14,444 bases of DNA, from the NCBI GenBank assembly GCA_947629295.1, contig CANRDH010000023.1, positions 1 to 14,444 of the forward strand, read 5' to 3'. Source of the DNA: an uncultured Clostridia bacterium (lineage in GTDB: Bacteria; Bacillota; Clostridia; Oscillospirales; Acutalibacteraceae). Both the position numbers and the translations under genes were made by a program. The first letter of the stretch is position 1. Each line of letters starts with the position of its first letter. The notes under the pieces were generated by a model, which did not search any database, was not told the origin of the DNA, and saw nothing but the letters and a program-made list of their open reading frames with translations. This document shows, piece by piece, positions 1 to 6,699 of this stretch.

Positions 1-35
1 AAGTAACTTACGACAAGTAAACGGCAGTTTTAGGT

Positions 36-238
36 CAAGCCTTTTTCAAAAGGCTTGCGGTTTCCAAAGGCAGAGCCTTTGGTCGCCGTCCGCAGACGGC
101 GAAATACCTGAGACTTCACGCCTGGGCAAGGGGTGAATTGAAAAACAGTCCGGTGGACTGTTTTTCAAGAGGGGTCGCCCTGCGAGAGGGCGACCCCTGT
201 TTGTGCCTTTATGGTCTATCCTCGGCGGCACGCCGCCG
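36..238. repeat. Intergenic array of six consecutive hairpins
   Basis: No gene is visible in 1-338; the stretch consists of back-to-back inverted repeats. Perfect or near-perfect stems, with arms: 36-45/48-57 (CAAGCCTTTT, 10 bp); 64-71/75-82 (CCAAAGGC, 8 bp); 83-90/95-102 (TCGCCGTC, 8 bp); 138-151/155-168 (TTGAAAAACAGTCC, 14 bp, 3-base loop); 170-181/187-198 (AGGGGTCGCCCT, 12 bp); 223-228/233-238 (CGGCGG, 6 bp). Hairpins 2 and 3 abut, and hairpins 4 and 5 are one base apart. Short open frames on both strands here merely translate the palindromes, so I do not call them genes. The GC-rich style is unlike the AT-rich gaps elsewhere. I infer a family of dispersed intergenic repeats, as seen in Ruminococcaceae genomes; copy number cannot be judged from this window. 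Bases 1-35 and 239-295 show nothing recognisable. Confidence 0.75.
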
Positions 239-295
239 GCGACGCGTGAACTTCCGCTATGTAAATAAACAACTTATTATATTTTTACTTATGTC

Positions 296-340
296 AAAAA
301 TAAGCCGTTTTAAACCACATGGAATAAAACGGCTTATTTT
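296..340 (-). terminator. Strong hairpin terminator of rluB, probably bidirectional
   Basis: A perfect 16-bp stem joins 297-312 (AAAATAAGCCGTTTTA) to 325-340 with a 12-base loop that itself contains CCACATGG. On the minus strand the hairpin is followed by a T-run (complement of A296-A300), fitting a Rho-independent terminator for the rluB operon. The T-rich right arm lets it work on the plus strand too. The stem enters the last bases of rluB: the stop codon at 339-341 is partly inside the right arm. Confidence 0.85.
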
Positions 341-1127
341 ATTTACCTTTTCTTTGTTTTTGTCCGTTAGCTTCATTCCTTGCTTTGAGCTTCTTCTGAT
401 ATGCATTTATGCTCCGCAGTTCGTCCGGCTTTAGCTCTCTCCATTTTCCGGGCTGAAGCATACCGAGCTTTACAGGTCCTATTGCAGTACGTTTCAGTCT
501 TGCAACCTCAAGTCCGACCGCCTCGCACATCTTCCTTATCTGACGGTTCCTTCCCTCTTCAAGAACAATCTCAAGAACTGTTCTCTCCTGCTCGCTTGAA
601 ATCACCCTAATTGACGCAGGCATTGATTTTCTTCCGTCTATAATAACTCCTGCCGTAAGCTTTGTAAGCTGATCATCAGTTATTCTCGGATGTACGGTAA
701 CCCGATAGGTCTTTGCAAAATGTGTTGACGGGTGACTTATCATATTTGCAAAATCTCCGTCATTCGTCATAAATAACATACCTTCGGATTCTCTGTCCAG
801 TCTGCCTACGGGAAAAAGTCTTGCGGGTATTTCTTCAACCAATTCGGCAACACATTTTCTTCCGCATTCGTCACTCATCGTTGTTATAAATCCCCTCGGC
901 TTATGGAGAAGAATATAATATTTTTTGGTATTCTTCCTTATTGTAATCTCCCTACCCGCAACAATGAGCTTATCCTTGTACGGATCCGCCTTTTCTCCGA
1001 GCTTTGCCTTTCTTCCGTTTACGGTAACGGCACCCGAAGAAATAAGCTCCTCCGCCTTTCTTCTCGATGCAATTCCCGCGTCAGCTATTATTTTCTGTAT
1101 TCTTACCTTGTTTTCTTCGTTTCCCAT
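339..1127 (-). CDS. rluB: 23S rRNA pseudouridine synthase, RluB/RsuA family
   Basis: The protein (262 aa) isomerises a uridine in rRNA to pseudouridine; the B. subtilis-type enzyme of this context acts on 23S rRNA (helix 89 region). An N-terminal S4 RNA-binding domain (residues about 8-55, RIQKIIADAGIASRRKAEEL) is followed by the catalytic domain. The signature GRLDRESEGML lies at 108-118 with catalytic Asp111, and EGRNRQIRKM forms the usual late motif. The last 20 or so residues are a basic tail rich in Lys, Arg and Gln. The ATG at 1127 has an AAGGGA ribosome site, and the gene begins 12 bases after the dac stop codon, so the two are probably cotranscribed. It ends in a strong hairpin overlapping its stop codon. 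Family assignment is secure; the choice of RluB over other RsuA-family enzymes rests on length and neighbours. Confidence 0.93.
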   Translation of the reverse strand: MGNEENKVRIQKIIADAGIASRRKAEELISSGAVTVNGRKAKLGEKADPYKDKLIVAGREITIRKNTKKYYILLHKPRGFITTMSDECGRKCVAELVEEIPARLFPVGRLDRESEGMLFMTNDGDFANMISHPSTHFAKTYRVTVHPRITDDQLTKLTAGVIIDGRKSMPASIRVISSEQERTVLEIVLEEGRNRQIRKMCEAVGLEVARLKRTAIGPVKLGMLQPGKWRELKPDELRSINAYQKKLKARNEANGQKQRKGK

Positions 1128-1139
1128 ATTTATCCCTTC

Positions 1140-2285
1140 CTATTTAACAATTAGCCTTGCCTTGGCTATTACTCTGTTATCCGATATATATTCTATCCAA
1201 CCCACAGCCTCACCGTGAGTCACGGGTGCATAAACAAAACGCGGGGCGTATATTTTTTCTTCCACTCCGTCAATTTTTTCATTTTTCAGTGTAGCCTCAA
1301 GCTCCCTGTCGGGTATCAGGCATACCTCATCATCGTCATTTTCACTCCCAACAAGCGGAAGCTTTATTTCCTTGTTTTCATCCGTAAGCTTTACTCTCTG
1401 CACAAGACTGAAACCGTAATCATACAAGGCGCAATGGTCTTCCCAATCGTTTCTGTCGCCTAGCGTAACAACTATCAGTCTTACCCCGTCACGTTCGGCA
1501 CATGATGTAAGCGTTCTTCCTGCTTTCATGGTATAGCCTGTCTTTATTCCAATACAACCCTCGCACAATGAAAGCAGTCTGTTATGATTGCTCAGCGTCT
1601 GAGTTTTTTCCTCGGGATATACATACTGTACATCAATGCTTCTTTGCGAAACAATATCTTTGAATGCTTCGTTTTCCATAGCATAGGAACAAAGTACAGC
1701 CATATCGTATGCACTTGAATAATGCTCGTCACTGTCAAGTCCCGACGGAGTTACGAAATGTGTATTTTTCATACCAAGCTGCTGCGCCTTTTCATTCATC
1801 ATATCGGCAAATTTTTCTCTGTCGCCGCCAACCGTTATAGCTGCCGCATTTGCCGCATCATTACCCGATACCGCCATCATTCCCTTGACTATCTCGCTGA
1901 GCTTGAGTATTTCTCCTGCTTTGAGATACATACTTGAGCCCTCGGCATACATATCTGAGGTTATCTTAACATCCTTATCATTACAGGCACAATATTCAAG
2001 CGCAAGTAAAGCAGTCATTATCTTGGTAATACTCGCTATTGCTCTTTTATCATTTATGTTATGTCCGTACAGCACTTCTCCGCTGTCAGCACAGTAAATT
2101 ATTGCTGCCACGGCACTGTCGGAAATACCGTCCCCCTTTACATCAACGGCTTCCCTCACAGGAATGGCCGATACTGCTCCGATATCATTCTCCTTAACGG
2201 CTTCTGAGCTGCTTTCACCACAGCCACAAAGCGAAAAGATAATAGAAAACGCCACACCTGCATAGATAATTCTCTTAATAAACAA
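1140..2285 (-). CDS. D-alanyl-D-alanine carboxypeptidase (PBP5/DacF class, S11), predicted lipoprotein
   Basis: This serine peptidase removes the terminal D-Ala from peptidoglycan stem peptides at the outer face of the membrane. All three penicillin-binding motifs are present: SITK at 85-88 (nucleophile Ser85, Lys88), SGN at 140-142 and KTG at 248-250. Residues about 300-381 form a shortened PBP5-type C-terminal domain. I chose the TTG at 2285 (381 aa) over the ATG at 2306. A TATAAT box lies so close to that ATG that it would fall at the transcript start with no ribosome site, whereas the TTG is preceded by AAAGGGGTGGGG. From the TTG, the product has a basic start, a hydrophobic stretch and SLCGC ending at Cys22, which reads as a lipobox. 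Lipid anchoring would replace the amphipathic C-terminal helix of classical PBP5. The position beside scpAB and rluB recalls dacB of B. subtilis, but orthology is not proven. Confidence 0.9.
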   Translation of the reverse strand: MFIKRIIYAGVAFSIIFSLCGCGESSSEAVKENDIGAVSAIPVREAVDVKGDGISDSAVAAIIYCADSGEVLYGHNINDKRAIASITKIMTALLALEYCACNDKDVKITSDMYAEGSSMYLKAGEILKLSEIVKGMMAVSGNDAANAAAITVGGDREKFADMMNEKAQQLGMKNTHFVTPSGLDSDEHYSSAYDMAVLCSYAMENEAFKDIVSQRSIDVQYVYPEEKTQTLSNHNRLLSLCEGCIGIKTGYTMKAGRTLTSCAERDGVRLIVVTLGDRNDWEDHCALYDYGFSLVQRVKLTDENKEIKLPLVGSENDDDEVCLIPDRELEATLKNEKIDGVEEKIYAPRFVYAPVTHGEAVGWIEYISDNRVIAKARLIVK

Positions 2286-2312
2286 ATCCCCACCCCTTTG
2301 CAGCATTTATAA

Positions 2313-2341
2313 ATTATATGCAGGGGCAGGGAGAAAATGAA
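2313..2341 (-). promoter_or_regulatory. Putative sigma-A promoter of dac
   Basis: On the minus strand a perfect TATAAT (2313-2318) stands 17 bases from a weak TTCATT -35 (2336-2341). Transcription would begin near 2306, about 20 bases before the TTG start codon, which supports that start. It would allow dac-rluB expression independent of ytfJ. Confidence 0.5.
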
Positions 2342-2360
2342 TATACAACAGAAGGGTACA

Positions 2361-2783
2361 CTATACAGTCGGATCGCTCAGACCCTCCTCGGGCTTTGTC
2401 TCCTGTTTTTCCTTGGATTTATCCTTTTTTATCAGACTTACTATCTTGTCAAACAATTCCGGAACCAAGGCAATAGCCTTCTCGTTTGTGTCGGTAGCAA
2501 TATTAAGAAGCTTTACATCGCCGTGGGATATAGCTATAAAAGCAACAGGATTAATCGTAACCCCGGCTCCGCCGCCTCCTCCGAAAAGGTTGGAATTTGT
2601 CTGATGCTTGCTTGCAAATTCGGAACCACCCGAAGCAAAGCCGTATACAATTTTTGACACCGGTATAATTGTTGTACCGTCAGGTGTGACGATAGGATCT
2701 CCGATGACAGTATTTACATCGACCATGCTTTTAATTTTTTCAAGAGTAGTATCCATAAGTCCGTGAATAGGATGATCACTCAT
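2361..2783 (-). CDS. ytfJ: GerW/YtfJ family sporulation protein
   Basis: The 140-aa product matches the YtfJ/GerW family in length and pattern. In B. subtilis the protein is made in the forespore and is needed for germination steps; its biochemical activity is unknown. Visible family marks are the N-terminal HPIHGLMDTTLEKIKSMVDVNTVIGDP, the segment TTIIPVSKIVYGFASGG (about 37-53), a Gly-rich turn FGGGGGAGVTINP (67-79), and a lysine/glutamate-rich C-terminal tail. I start at ATG 2783, seven bases after the AAGGCGGTG ribosome site; a GTG three codons upstream overlaps that site. It sits directly after the DUF2953 gene, the same ytfI-ytfJ pairing found in B. subtilis, but has its own promoter-like sequence. 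Its presence suggests a sporulating lineage without proving that this strain forms spores. Confidence 0.9.
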   Translation of the reverse strand: MSDHPIHGLMDTTLEKIKSMVDVNTVIGDPIVTPDGTTIIPVSKIVYGFASGGSEFASKHQTNSNLFGGGGGAGVTINPVAFIAISHGDVKLLNIATDTNEKAIALVPELFDKIVSLIKKDKSKEKQETKPEEGLSDPTV

Positions 2784-2807
2784 TTTAAACACCGCCTTTT
2801 ACGTATA

Positions 2808-2836
2808 ATTATAACTCAATTACTTTATTTTTGCAA
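2808..2836 (-). promoter_or_regulatory. Internal sigma-A-like promoter of ytfJ
   Basis: On the minus strand TTGCAA (2831-2836), a 17-base spacer and a perfect TATAAT (2808-2813) form a near-consensus promoter. The -35 lies inside the last codons of the DUF2953 gene. The predicted start near 2801 leaves an 18-base leader containing the ytfJ ribosome site. Confidence 0.65.
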
Positions 2837-3455
2837 TAGCAGATACAAATTTAAAGAAGGCTGAAATACCCGTTCCTATCAGAAACAATGGCTTGACATA
2901 TGCAGAAAGCGTAAACTCTGCGGCAGCTTCCTCTGCAAGAAAGCCCGCAACTATTTCTACATTATGCCTTTTTATCTTCAAATTATTTTCCAGTATAGAT
3001 ACAATAGGGTATATAAGCGAACAGGCATAACCGTATTTGATAGCCGTATCTGAGCTGTCGTCCCCGACAGCCAATACTTTAATATCAAGCATTTTTATTA
3101 TAAGATGCTTCGCAAGCCTTTTGGGTATATCTGTAAGAATATCAAGCAGAGACTTGACAAGCCCCAGAATTTCTCCCAGACCATGCTTATCCTTAAATTC
3201 AAGTATTGGATTCTTCTTTTTTTCCTGCCCGCCGTCTTTATTTTCCTGTTTTTTACCGGATTTCTTTTGGCTTTTTTTTTGCGTCTCAGGCTTATCGTCA
3301 GGCTTTTCTTTTTTTGGCAAAACGGTAAATCGTAAAAACAGATATCCTACTTTCAACCGAAGCTCACCGTCATATACAAGAAATATTTTTATAGGACATA
3401 TCAGCAATAATATTATAAACGCTATTATACCGAGAATTATGTATATTGCAGTCAT
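2820..3455 (-). CDS. DUF2953 membrane protein (YtfI-like)
   Basis: This 211-aa protein has one strong N-terminal membrane segment (about 3-25) followed by a DUF2953-like domain with GDDSSDTAIKYGYA at 131-144, the recognisable core of the family. Between about 48 and 82 lies a low-complexity, highly charged insertion rich in Lys, Gln, Glu and Gly. A second hydrophobic stretch (about 186-205) could be a C-terminal membrane segment or amphipathic helix. Function is unknown. In B. subtilis the DUF2953 gene ytfI neighbours ytfJ, as here, so a sporulation-linked role with YtfJ is an inference from context. The ATG at 3455 overlaps the scpB stop in an ATGA arrangement, indicating translational coupling. 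Confidence 0.82.
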   Translation of the reverse strand: MTAIYIILGIIAFIILLLICPIKIFLVYDGELRLKVGYLFLRFTVLPKKEKPDDKPETQKKSQKKSGKKQENKDGGQEKKKNPILEFKDKHGLGEILGLVKSLLDILTDIPKRLAKHLIIKMLDIKVLAVGDDSSDTAIKYGYACSLIYPIVSILENNLKIKRHNVEIVAGFLAEEAAAEFTLSAYVKPLFLIGTGISAFFKFVSAIAKIK

Positions 3456-3997
3456 CCTTCCTCACCGTCGGCGCCTTTCTCCTCGTCGGTATCCGGTAAC
3501 GGCGGAAGCTCCTCAAGAGAGGAAATATTAAAGCATCTGAGAAAATGCTCCGTTGTACCGTAAACAAGAGGTCTGCCGGGAAGCTCCAAACGGCCCTTTT
3601 CCTCGATAAGCTCTCTTGACAAAAGATTTGCGATTACTCCCGAGCAATCCACACCTCTCACCTGCTCAATAAATGCCTTTGTAACCGGCTGATTGTATGC
3701 TATAACCGCAAGAACCTCCGAAGCTGCCTGAGAAAGCGGGGTATTTCTGCGTAAATCTAGCACGGAACGTATACCGTCCGCATATTCCTCAACAGTACAC
3801 ATCTGAAAACAATTAGCAAGCCTCACTATTCTTATTCCGCTTTGCCTTTCGGCATATTCCTCTGAAAGCTTCTCACACAATCCGATAATTATTTCCTCGT
3901 CCGTTTCAAGCGCTCTTGCGATAGCTGCCGTTTCAACGGGAGTCCCGCAGGCAAAAATAACTGCCTCCACAGCACCTTTAAGCTTCTCCTCCTGCAT
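3452..3997 (-). CDS. scpB: Segregation and condensation protein B
   Basis: ScpB forms dimers that bind the kleisin ScpA within the SMC condensin complex, which organises and segregates the nucleoid. The 181-aa product has two winged-helix regions. Clear marks are LKGAVEAVIFACGTPV (6-21), LSQAASEVLAVIAYNQPVTK (88-107), IEQVRGVDC (110-118) and GRPLVYGTTEHFL (141-153). The C-terminus is a short acidic tail. The ATG at 3997 is preferred because AGAGGGTG lies about five bases upstream; the in-frame GTG at 4006 sits within that site. The gene overlaps the 3' end of scpA by 20 bases and its stop overlaps the start of the DUF2953 gene by 4, so the three are almost certainly cotranscribed and translationally coupled. 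Confidence 0.95.
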   Translation of the reverse strand: MQEEKLKGAVEAVIFACGTPVETAAIARALETDEEIIIGLCEKLSEEYAERQSGIRIVRLANCFQMCTVEEYADGIRSVLDLRRNTPLSQAASEVLAVIAYNQPVTKAFIEQVRGVDCSGVIANLLSRELIEEKGRLELPGRPLVYGTTEHFLRCFNISSLEELPPLPDTDEEKGADGEEG

Positions 3998-4724
3998 TGT
4001 TTTCACCCTCTCCGCGTCTTTTTCCTCCGCTTATAAGTATAAGAGTCTGACTGCCGCCTTCATCCTCTATACGTACTCTCTTGCCCTTTATAAGCTCCAG
4101 TACGGCAAGAAACGTAGCTACAAGCTCGCTTTTATCCGCTGCGTCGCTGAATATACTGTCATATTCGAGTCTTTTGCCGTTCCACAGCCGTTTCATAACT
4201 CCTATTATTTTGGAGCCTACCGAAACGATTTTTCTCTTAACAATACCGCTGAAAGCCTCCTCAGGCGGCGGAAGCTTTGCCTTTCCCCTGCCGACAGCGG
4301 CAAGATACGCCGCAGCAAGGAATGTCGGCTCATGACTTCTTCGGTATTTCATATCCGCCTTAATTTTTTCCTGCTCACGGCAGAAGCTGTCAAAGCTGAT
4401 TTTTTCCGAAAGGACTTTTGCAACCTGCTTACATTTTTTATACTCTATAAGCTGTCCCGAAAGCTCACGTTTCATCTCCTCTGCTTCATCATATTTTGGA
4501 AGAAGCATAGCGGATTTTATCTGAACAAGCCTTGAAGCCATATCGAGAAATTCTCCGGCTATTTCAAGGTCCTGTTCCTGCATGAGCTGTATATGCTCCA
4601 TATACTGATCCAAAAGTTCGGAAATCAAAATATCATATATATTCAGTTTATTTTTCTCAATAAGGTGCAGAAGGAGGTCAAGCGGACCCTCAAATGTACT
4701 GACCTTGTACGATAACACTTCCAA
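3978..4724 (-). CDS. scpA: Segregation and condensation protein A (kleisin)
   Basis: ScpA is the kleisin that bridges the SMC heads and binds ScpB. The 248-aa length is typical. The N-terminal SMC-neck-binding helices carry the hallmark FEGPLDLLLHLIEKNKLNIYDI (residues 11-32), and the C-terminal winged helix includes KSELVATFLAVLELIKGKRV (198-217). The final residues are rich in Gly, Glu, Arg and Lys. The start is read as TTG at 4724, with GGGAG about nine bases upstream; the family N-terminus begins only a few residues later, so little sequence is at stake. The gene starts 15 bases after the stop of the M50 protease gene and overlaps scpB by 20 bases. M50 protease-scpA-scpB is a common order in Clostridia, from memory. 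Confidence 0.95.
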   Translation of the reverse strand: MEVLSYKVSTFEGPLDLLLHLIEKNKLNIYDILISELLDQYMEHIQLMQEQDLEIAGEFLDMASRLVQIKSAMLLPKYDEAEEMKRELSGQLIEYKKCKQVAKVLSEKISFDSFCREQEKIKADMKYRRSHEPTFLAAAYLAAVGRGKAKLPPPEEAFSGIVKRKIVSVGSKIIGVMKRLWNGKRLEYDSIFSDAADKSELVATFLAVLELIKGKRVRIEDEGGSQTLILISGGKRRGEGENNAGGEA

Positions 4725-4739
4725 AATCCAGCACTCCCG

Positions 4740-5429
4740 TCAGCCGGCAAAGAACGAGAACGGAAGCCATGTCAACCAAGAAATCCAGCTGAAGAAGAAA
4801 TTATTGGCTCTGCCGAGTATTCCGTCAAGTCCGCCCATTATAATTATAACAAATAAAACAGCAGAAATTATATGCATTCTTTGCTCTATCCAGATTATAG
4901 CCTTAGTCGGCAGAAATGCCATAAGGATTTTAGAGCCGTCAAGCGGCGGAATGGGAATAAAATTAAATACCGCAAGGCCTATATTTACACTAATGATAAA
5001 CTCAAAGAAAAGCAACACATAATACACAAAATTATTGTATGGAATAACCCCTTTAATAACCATGAACATAAGTCCGTTTTGTATAAGACCTGCGGCTATT
5101 GCTGCAAGAAGGTTAGATACAGGTCCTGCAAGTGCAGTAAGAGCCATCCCTGACTTTGGATTTTTGAATCTTCTCGCATTTATCGGAACGGGCTTTGCCC
5201 ATCCGAAACCGATAATAAGCATAAGGCAGGCACCGAGATAATCTATATGCTCCAGCGGATTGAGTGTAAGACGGTGCTGTCTTTTTGCCGTATCATCGCC
5301 AAGCTTATAGGCAACTAAACCGTGAGCACATTCATGCAGCGGAAGCACGAGAAATATTGTAAGCAAGACAGATAGGATATATATTATGACAGACACAATA
5401 TTCCCCGATTTTAAAAGAGTAAACAGCAT
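4740..5429 (-). CDS. Site-2-protease family (M50B) membrane metalloprotease, YwhC-like
   Basis: This 229-aa integral membrane protein carries the M50 zinc signature HECAH at 32-36 at the end of the first membrane helix (about 9-30), and NFIPIPPLDGSKI at 156-168 with Asp164 as the third zinc ligand. Four or more hydrophobic segments are visible (about 9-30, 64-80, 97-127, 135-160, 183-200). Members cleave membrane-embedded substrates or act inside the bilayer; no substrate can be assigned here. The compact form lacks PDZ and CBS domains, matching the YwhC/Rip-like subgroup. Start ATG 5429 has a textbook AAGGAGG seven to eight bases upstream; the longer frame from 5498 runs back through a hairpin and lacks a ribosome site. 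It is the first gene of the scpA-scpB cluster. Confidence 0.88.
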   Translation of the reverse strand: MLFTLLKSGNIVSVIIYILSVLLTIFLVLPLHECAHGLVAYKLGDDTAKRQHRLTLNPLEHIDYLGACLMLIIGFGWAKPVPINARRFKNPKSGMALTALAGPVSNLLAAIAAGLIQNGLMFMVIKGVIPYNNFVYYVLLFFEFIISVNIGLAVFNFIPIPPLDGSKILMAFLPTKAIIWIEQRMHIISAVLFVIIIMGGLDGILGRANNFFFSWISWLTWLPFSFFAG

Positions 5430-5452
5430 AAATTCTTCCTCCTTCGTCAACC

Positions 5453-5493
5453 AAAACGCAGAATCCCGCTTATATTCATGCAAGATTCTGCGT
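5453..5493 (-). terminator. Hairpin after the zinc-ribbon gene, possible terminator
   Basis: A perfect 10-bp stem, ACGCAGAATC (5456-5465) with GATTCTGCGT (5484-5493), has an 18-base loop and is followed on the minus strand by TTTTGG. The weak T-run and large loop make it a modest terminator or attenuator between the efp/CD1247 unit and the M50-scpAB cluster. It lies about 25 bases before the M50 start codon. Confidence 0.5.
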
Positions 5494-5505
5494 ACCAATC
5501 AAATA

Positions 5506-5928
5506 TTATTCCTCTTCGCTTTCGTCAAGCTCGTCCTCGCTGTAATCAAACTCAAAAATCTCATTACATTCCGGACATTTTATAACTCCCTCATTAAGAG
5601 AGTTCTCACTGAGGTATGTTATATTCCCACAGTTCGGGCAGGTGACCTCATACGCAAGATCATCCTCAAAATCGGAATCGCTGTATGTGAGATCATCCAT
5701 AAAATCCTCGTCATAAAGCAAGTCCTCAACACCGGAAAGATCCTCACTTATTCCGTCGACCTGGTCGCAGACATCATCATAACACTGCTCAAGCTCCTTG
5801 ACCTCGTCAGCCACTTCCGCAAGAAATTCAGCAATCAGCTTGAAAATTTTCGTCTGCTTATCCGTAGGGTCAAGTTCAAGACCTTCGATAAGTCCCTTAA
5901 TATACGCTGCTTTTTCACTAAGCTGCAT
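5506..5928 (-). CDS. CD1247-type protein with C-terminal zinc ribbon
   Basis: The 140-aa product resembles small Clostridia proteins named for the CD1247 N-terminal domain. Residues 1-75 are helical and acidic (LSEKAAYIKGLIEGLELD, then a long amphipathic helix with likely coiled-coil character). A very acidic spacer (73-92, many Asp) leads to a zinc ribbon: Cys97, Cys100, Cys118 and Cys121 (CPNC...CPEC). The tail is again almost all Asp, Glu and Ser. Function is unknown; the ribbon suggests protein or nucleic-acid contact, but the acidity argues against direct DNA binding. ATG 5928 is chosen because GGAGGG is eight bases upstream; the longer frame would run into efp. It begins 25 bases after the efp stop and probably shares its transcript. 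Confidence 0.75.
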   Translation of the reverse strand: MQLSEKAAYIKGLIEGLELDPTDKQTKIFKLIAEFLAEVADEVKELEQCYDDVCDQVDGISEDLSGVEDLLYDEDFMDDLTYSDSDFEDDLAYEVTCPNCGNITYLSENSLNEGVIKCPECNEIFEFDYSEDELDESEEE

Positions 5929-5953
5929 TCTCATTCCCTCCAACCAAACAGGT

Positions 5954-6514
5954 TTACTGTGCTCTTGACATATATTCGCCTGTTCTTGTATCAATCTGAA
6001 TTTTATCGCCCTCATTTATAAAAATCGGAACCTTTATCTCTGCGCCTGTTTCAAGAGTTGCGGGCTTTGTTACGTTTGTAGCGGTATCACCCTTAACTCC
6101 GGGCTCTGTCTGTGTAATTTCGAGAACAACAAAGGTCGGAGGCTCAACACCGAAAACGCTGCCCTTGTATGACATTATCTTACATACCATATTTTCCTTT
6201 ACAAACTTAAAGTTATCTCCGAGAACACTTGCATTGATAGGAGTCTGCTCATAGGTTTCATTATCCATGAAATAATACAGCTCGCCGTCGTTATAGATGT
6301 ATTCCATATCCTTTCTTTCAATAAATGCGGTCGGATATTTATCGTTGGGGTTAAAGGTCTTTTCAACCACCGCACCTGTTATTACGTTTTTTAGCTTTGT
6401 ACGTACAAAAGCCGCACCTTTTCCGGGTTTTACGTGCTGGAATTCGATGATTGTTACCACCTGTCCGTCCATCTCAAATGTAACGCCGTTTCTGAAATCG
6501 CCTGCTGTAATCAT
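5954..6514 (-). CDS. efp: Elongation factor P
   Basis: EF-P enters the ribosome E site and relieves stalling at consecutive prolines. The 186-aa length is standard. The N-terminal KOW-like domain shows ITAGDFRNG (2-10) and the loop KPGKGAAFVRTKLKN (29-43) with Lys32 at its tip, the residue modified in many bacteria. Two OB-type domains follow, ending in the signature INEGDKIQIDTRTGEYMSR (166-184). The ATG at 6514 has AGGAGG seven bases upstream, and a near-consensus promoter lies about 80 bases further on. No EpmA-like or other modification gene is visible in the window. It is the first gene of a likely two-gene transcript with the CD1247-type protein. Confidence 0.97.
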   Translation of the reverse strand: MITAGDFRNGVTFEMDGQVVTIIEFQHVKPGKGAAFVRTKLKNVITGAVVEKTFNPNDKYPTAFIERKDMEYIYNDGELYYFMDNETYEQTPINASVLGDNFKFVKENMVCKIMSYKGSVFGVEPPTFVVLEITQTEPGVKGDTATNVTKPATLETGAEIKVPIFINEGDKIQIDTRTGEYMSRAQ

Positions 6515-6595
6515 TTAAAATCCTCCTAAGTAATGTTTTATACAAAATATAATCCCCTGAAGACATCGGGATAAATCAGCAAATACGCTTTGTTT

Positions 6596-6624
6596 ATTAT
6601 ACTATACATATCGAAAAATTGCAA
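6596..6624 (-). promoter_or_regulatory. Sigma-A promoter of efp
   Basis: Minus-strand TTGCAA (6619-6624), a 17-base spacer and perfect TATAAT (6596-6601). The predicted start near 6589 gives a leader of about 75 bases ending in AGGAGG (6521-6526) before the ATG. No riboswitch-like structure is evident in the leader. Confidence 0.75.
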
Positions 6625-6652
6625 GTTTTTTAATTATTTTCTTCCGGAAAAC

Positions 6653-6693
6653 GGCAAAAACGGATGTATATTACGACATAGCATCTTTTTTGC
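6653..6693 (-). terminator. Imperfect hairpin after the CNNM/CorC gene, possible terminator
   Basis: The arms 6654-6666 and 6682-6693 pair as GCAAAAA/TTTTTGC and GATG/CATC with a two-base bulge. The A-rich upstream and T-rich downstream arms, read on the minus strand, fit a weak Rho-independent terminator just after the stop codon at 6700. The pairing is imperfect. Confidence 0.35.
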
Positions 6694-6699
6694 GGTAGG

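Noticed and set aside
46..434. Short open frames on both strands across the left-end hairpins
   Set aside because: They translate palindromic sequence, have no ribosome site, and cross a strong terminator; they are by-products of the repeat.
2337..2657. Plus-strand frame of 106 codons antisense to ytfJ
   Set aside because: It is fully covered by ytfJ on the other strand, has no ribosome site, and its hydrophobic look comes from reading the Lys/Glu-rich tail of ytfJ backwards.
5430..5498. Longer start of the M50 protease
   Set aside because: The added 23 residues are encoded by the hairpin region and are charged; ATG 5429 has a consensus ribosome site and opens with the first membrane helix.
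5929..6015. Longer start of the CD1247-type protein overlapping efp
   Set aside because: The extension overlaps the efp coding end and lacks a ribosome site; GGAGGG precedes ATG 5928 at normal distance.
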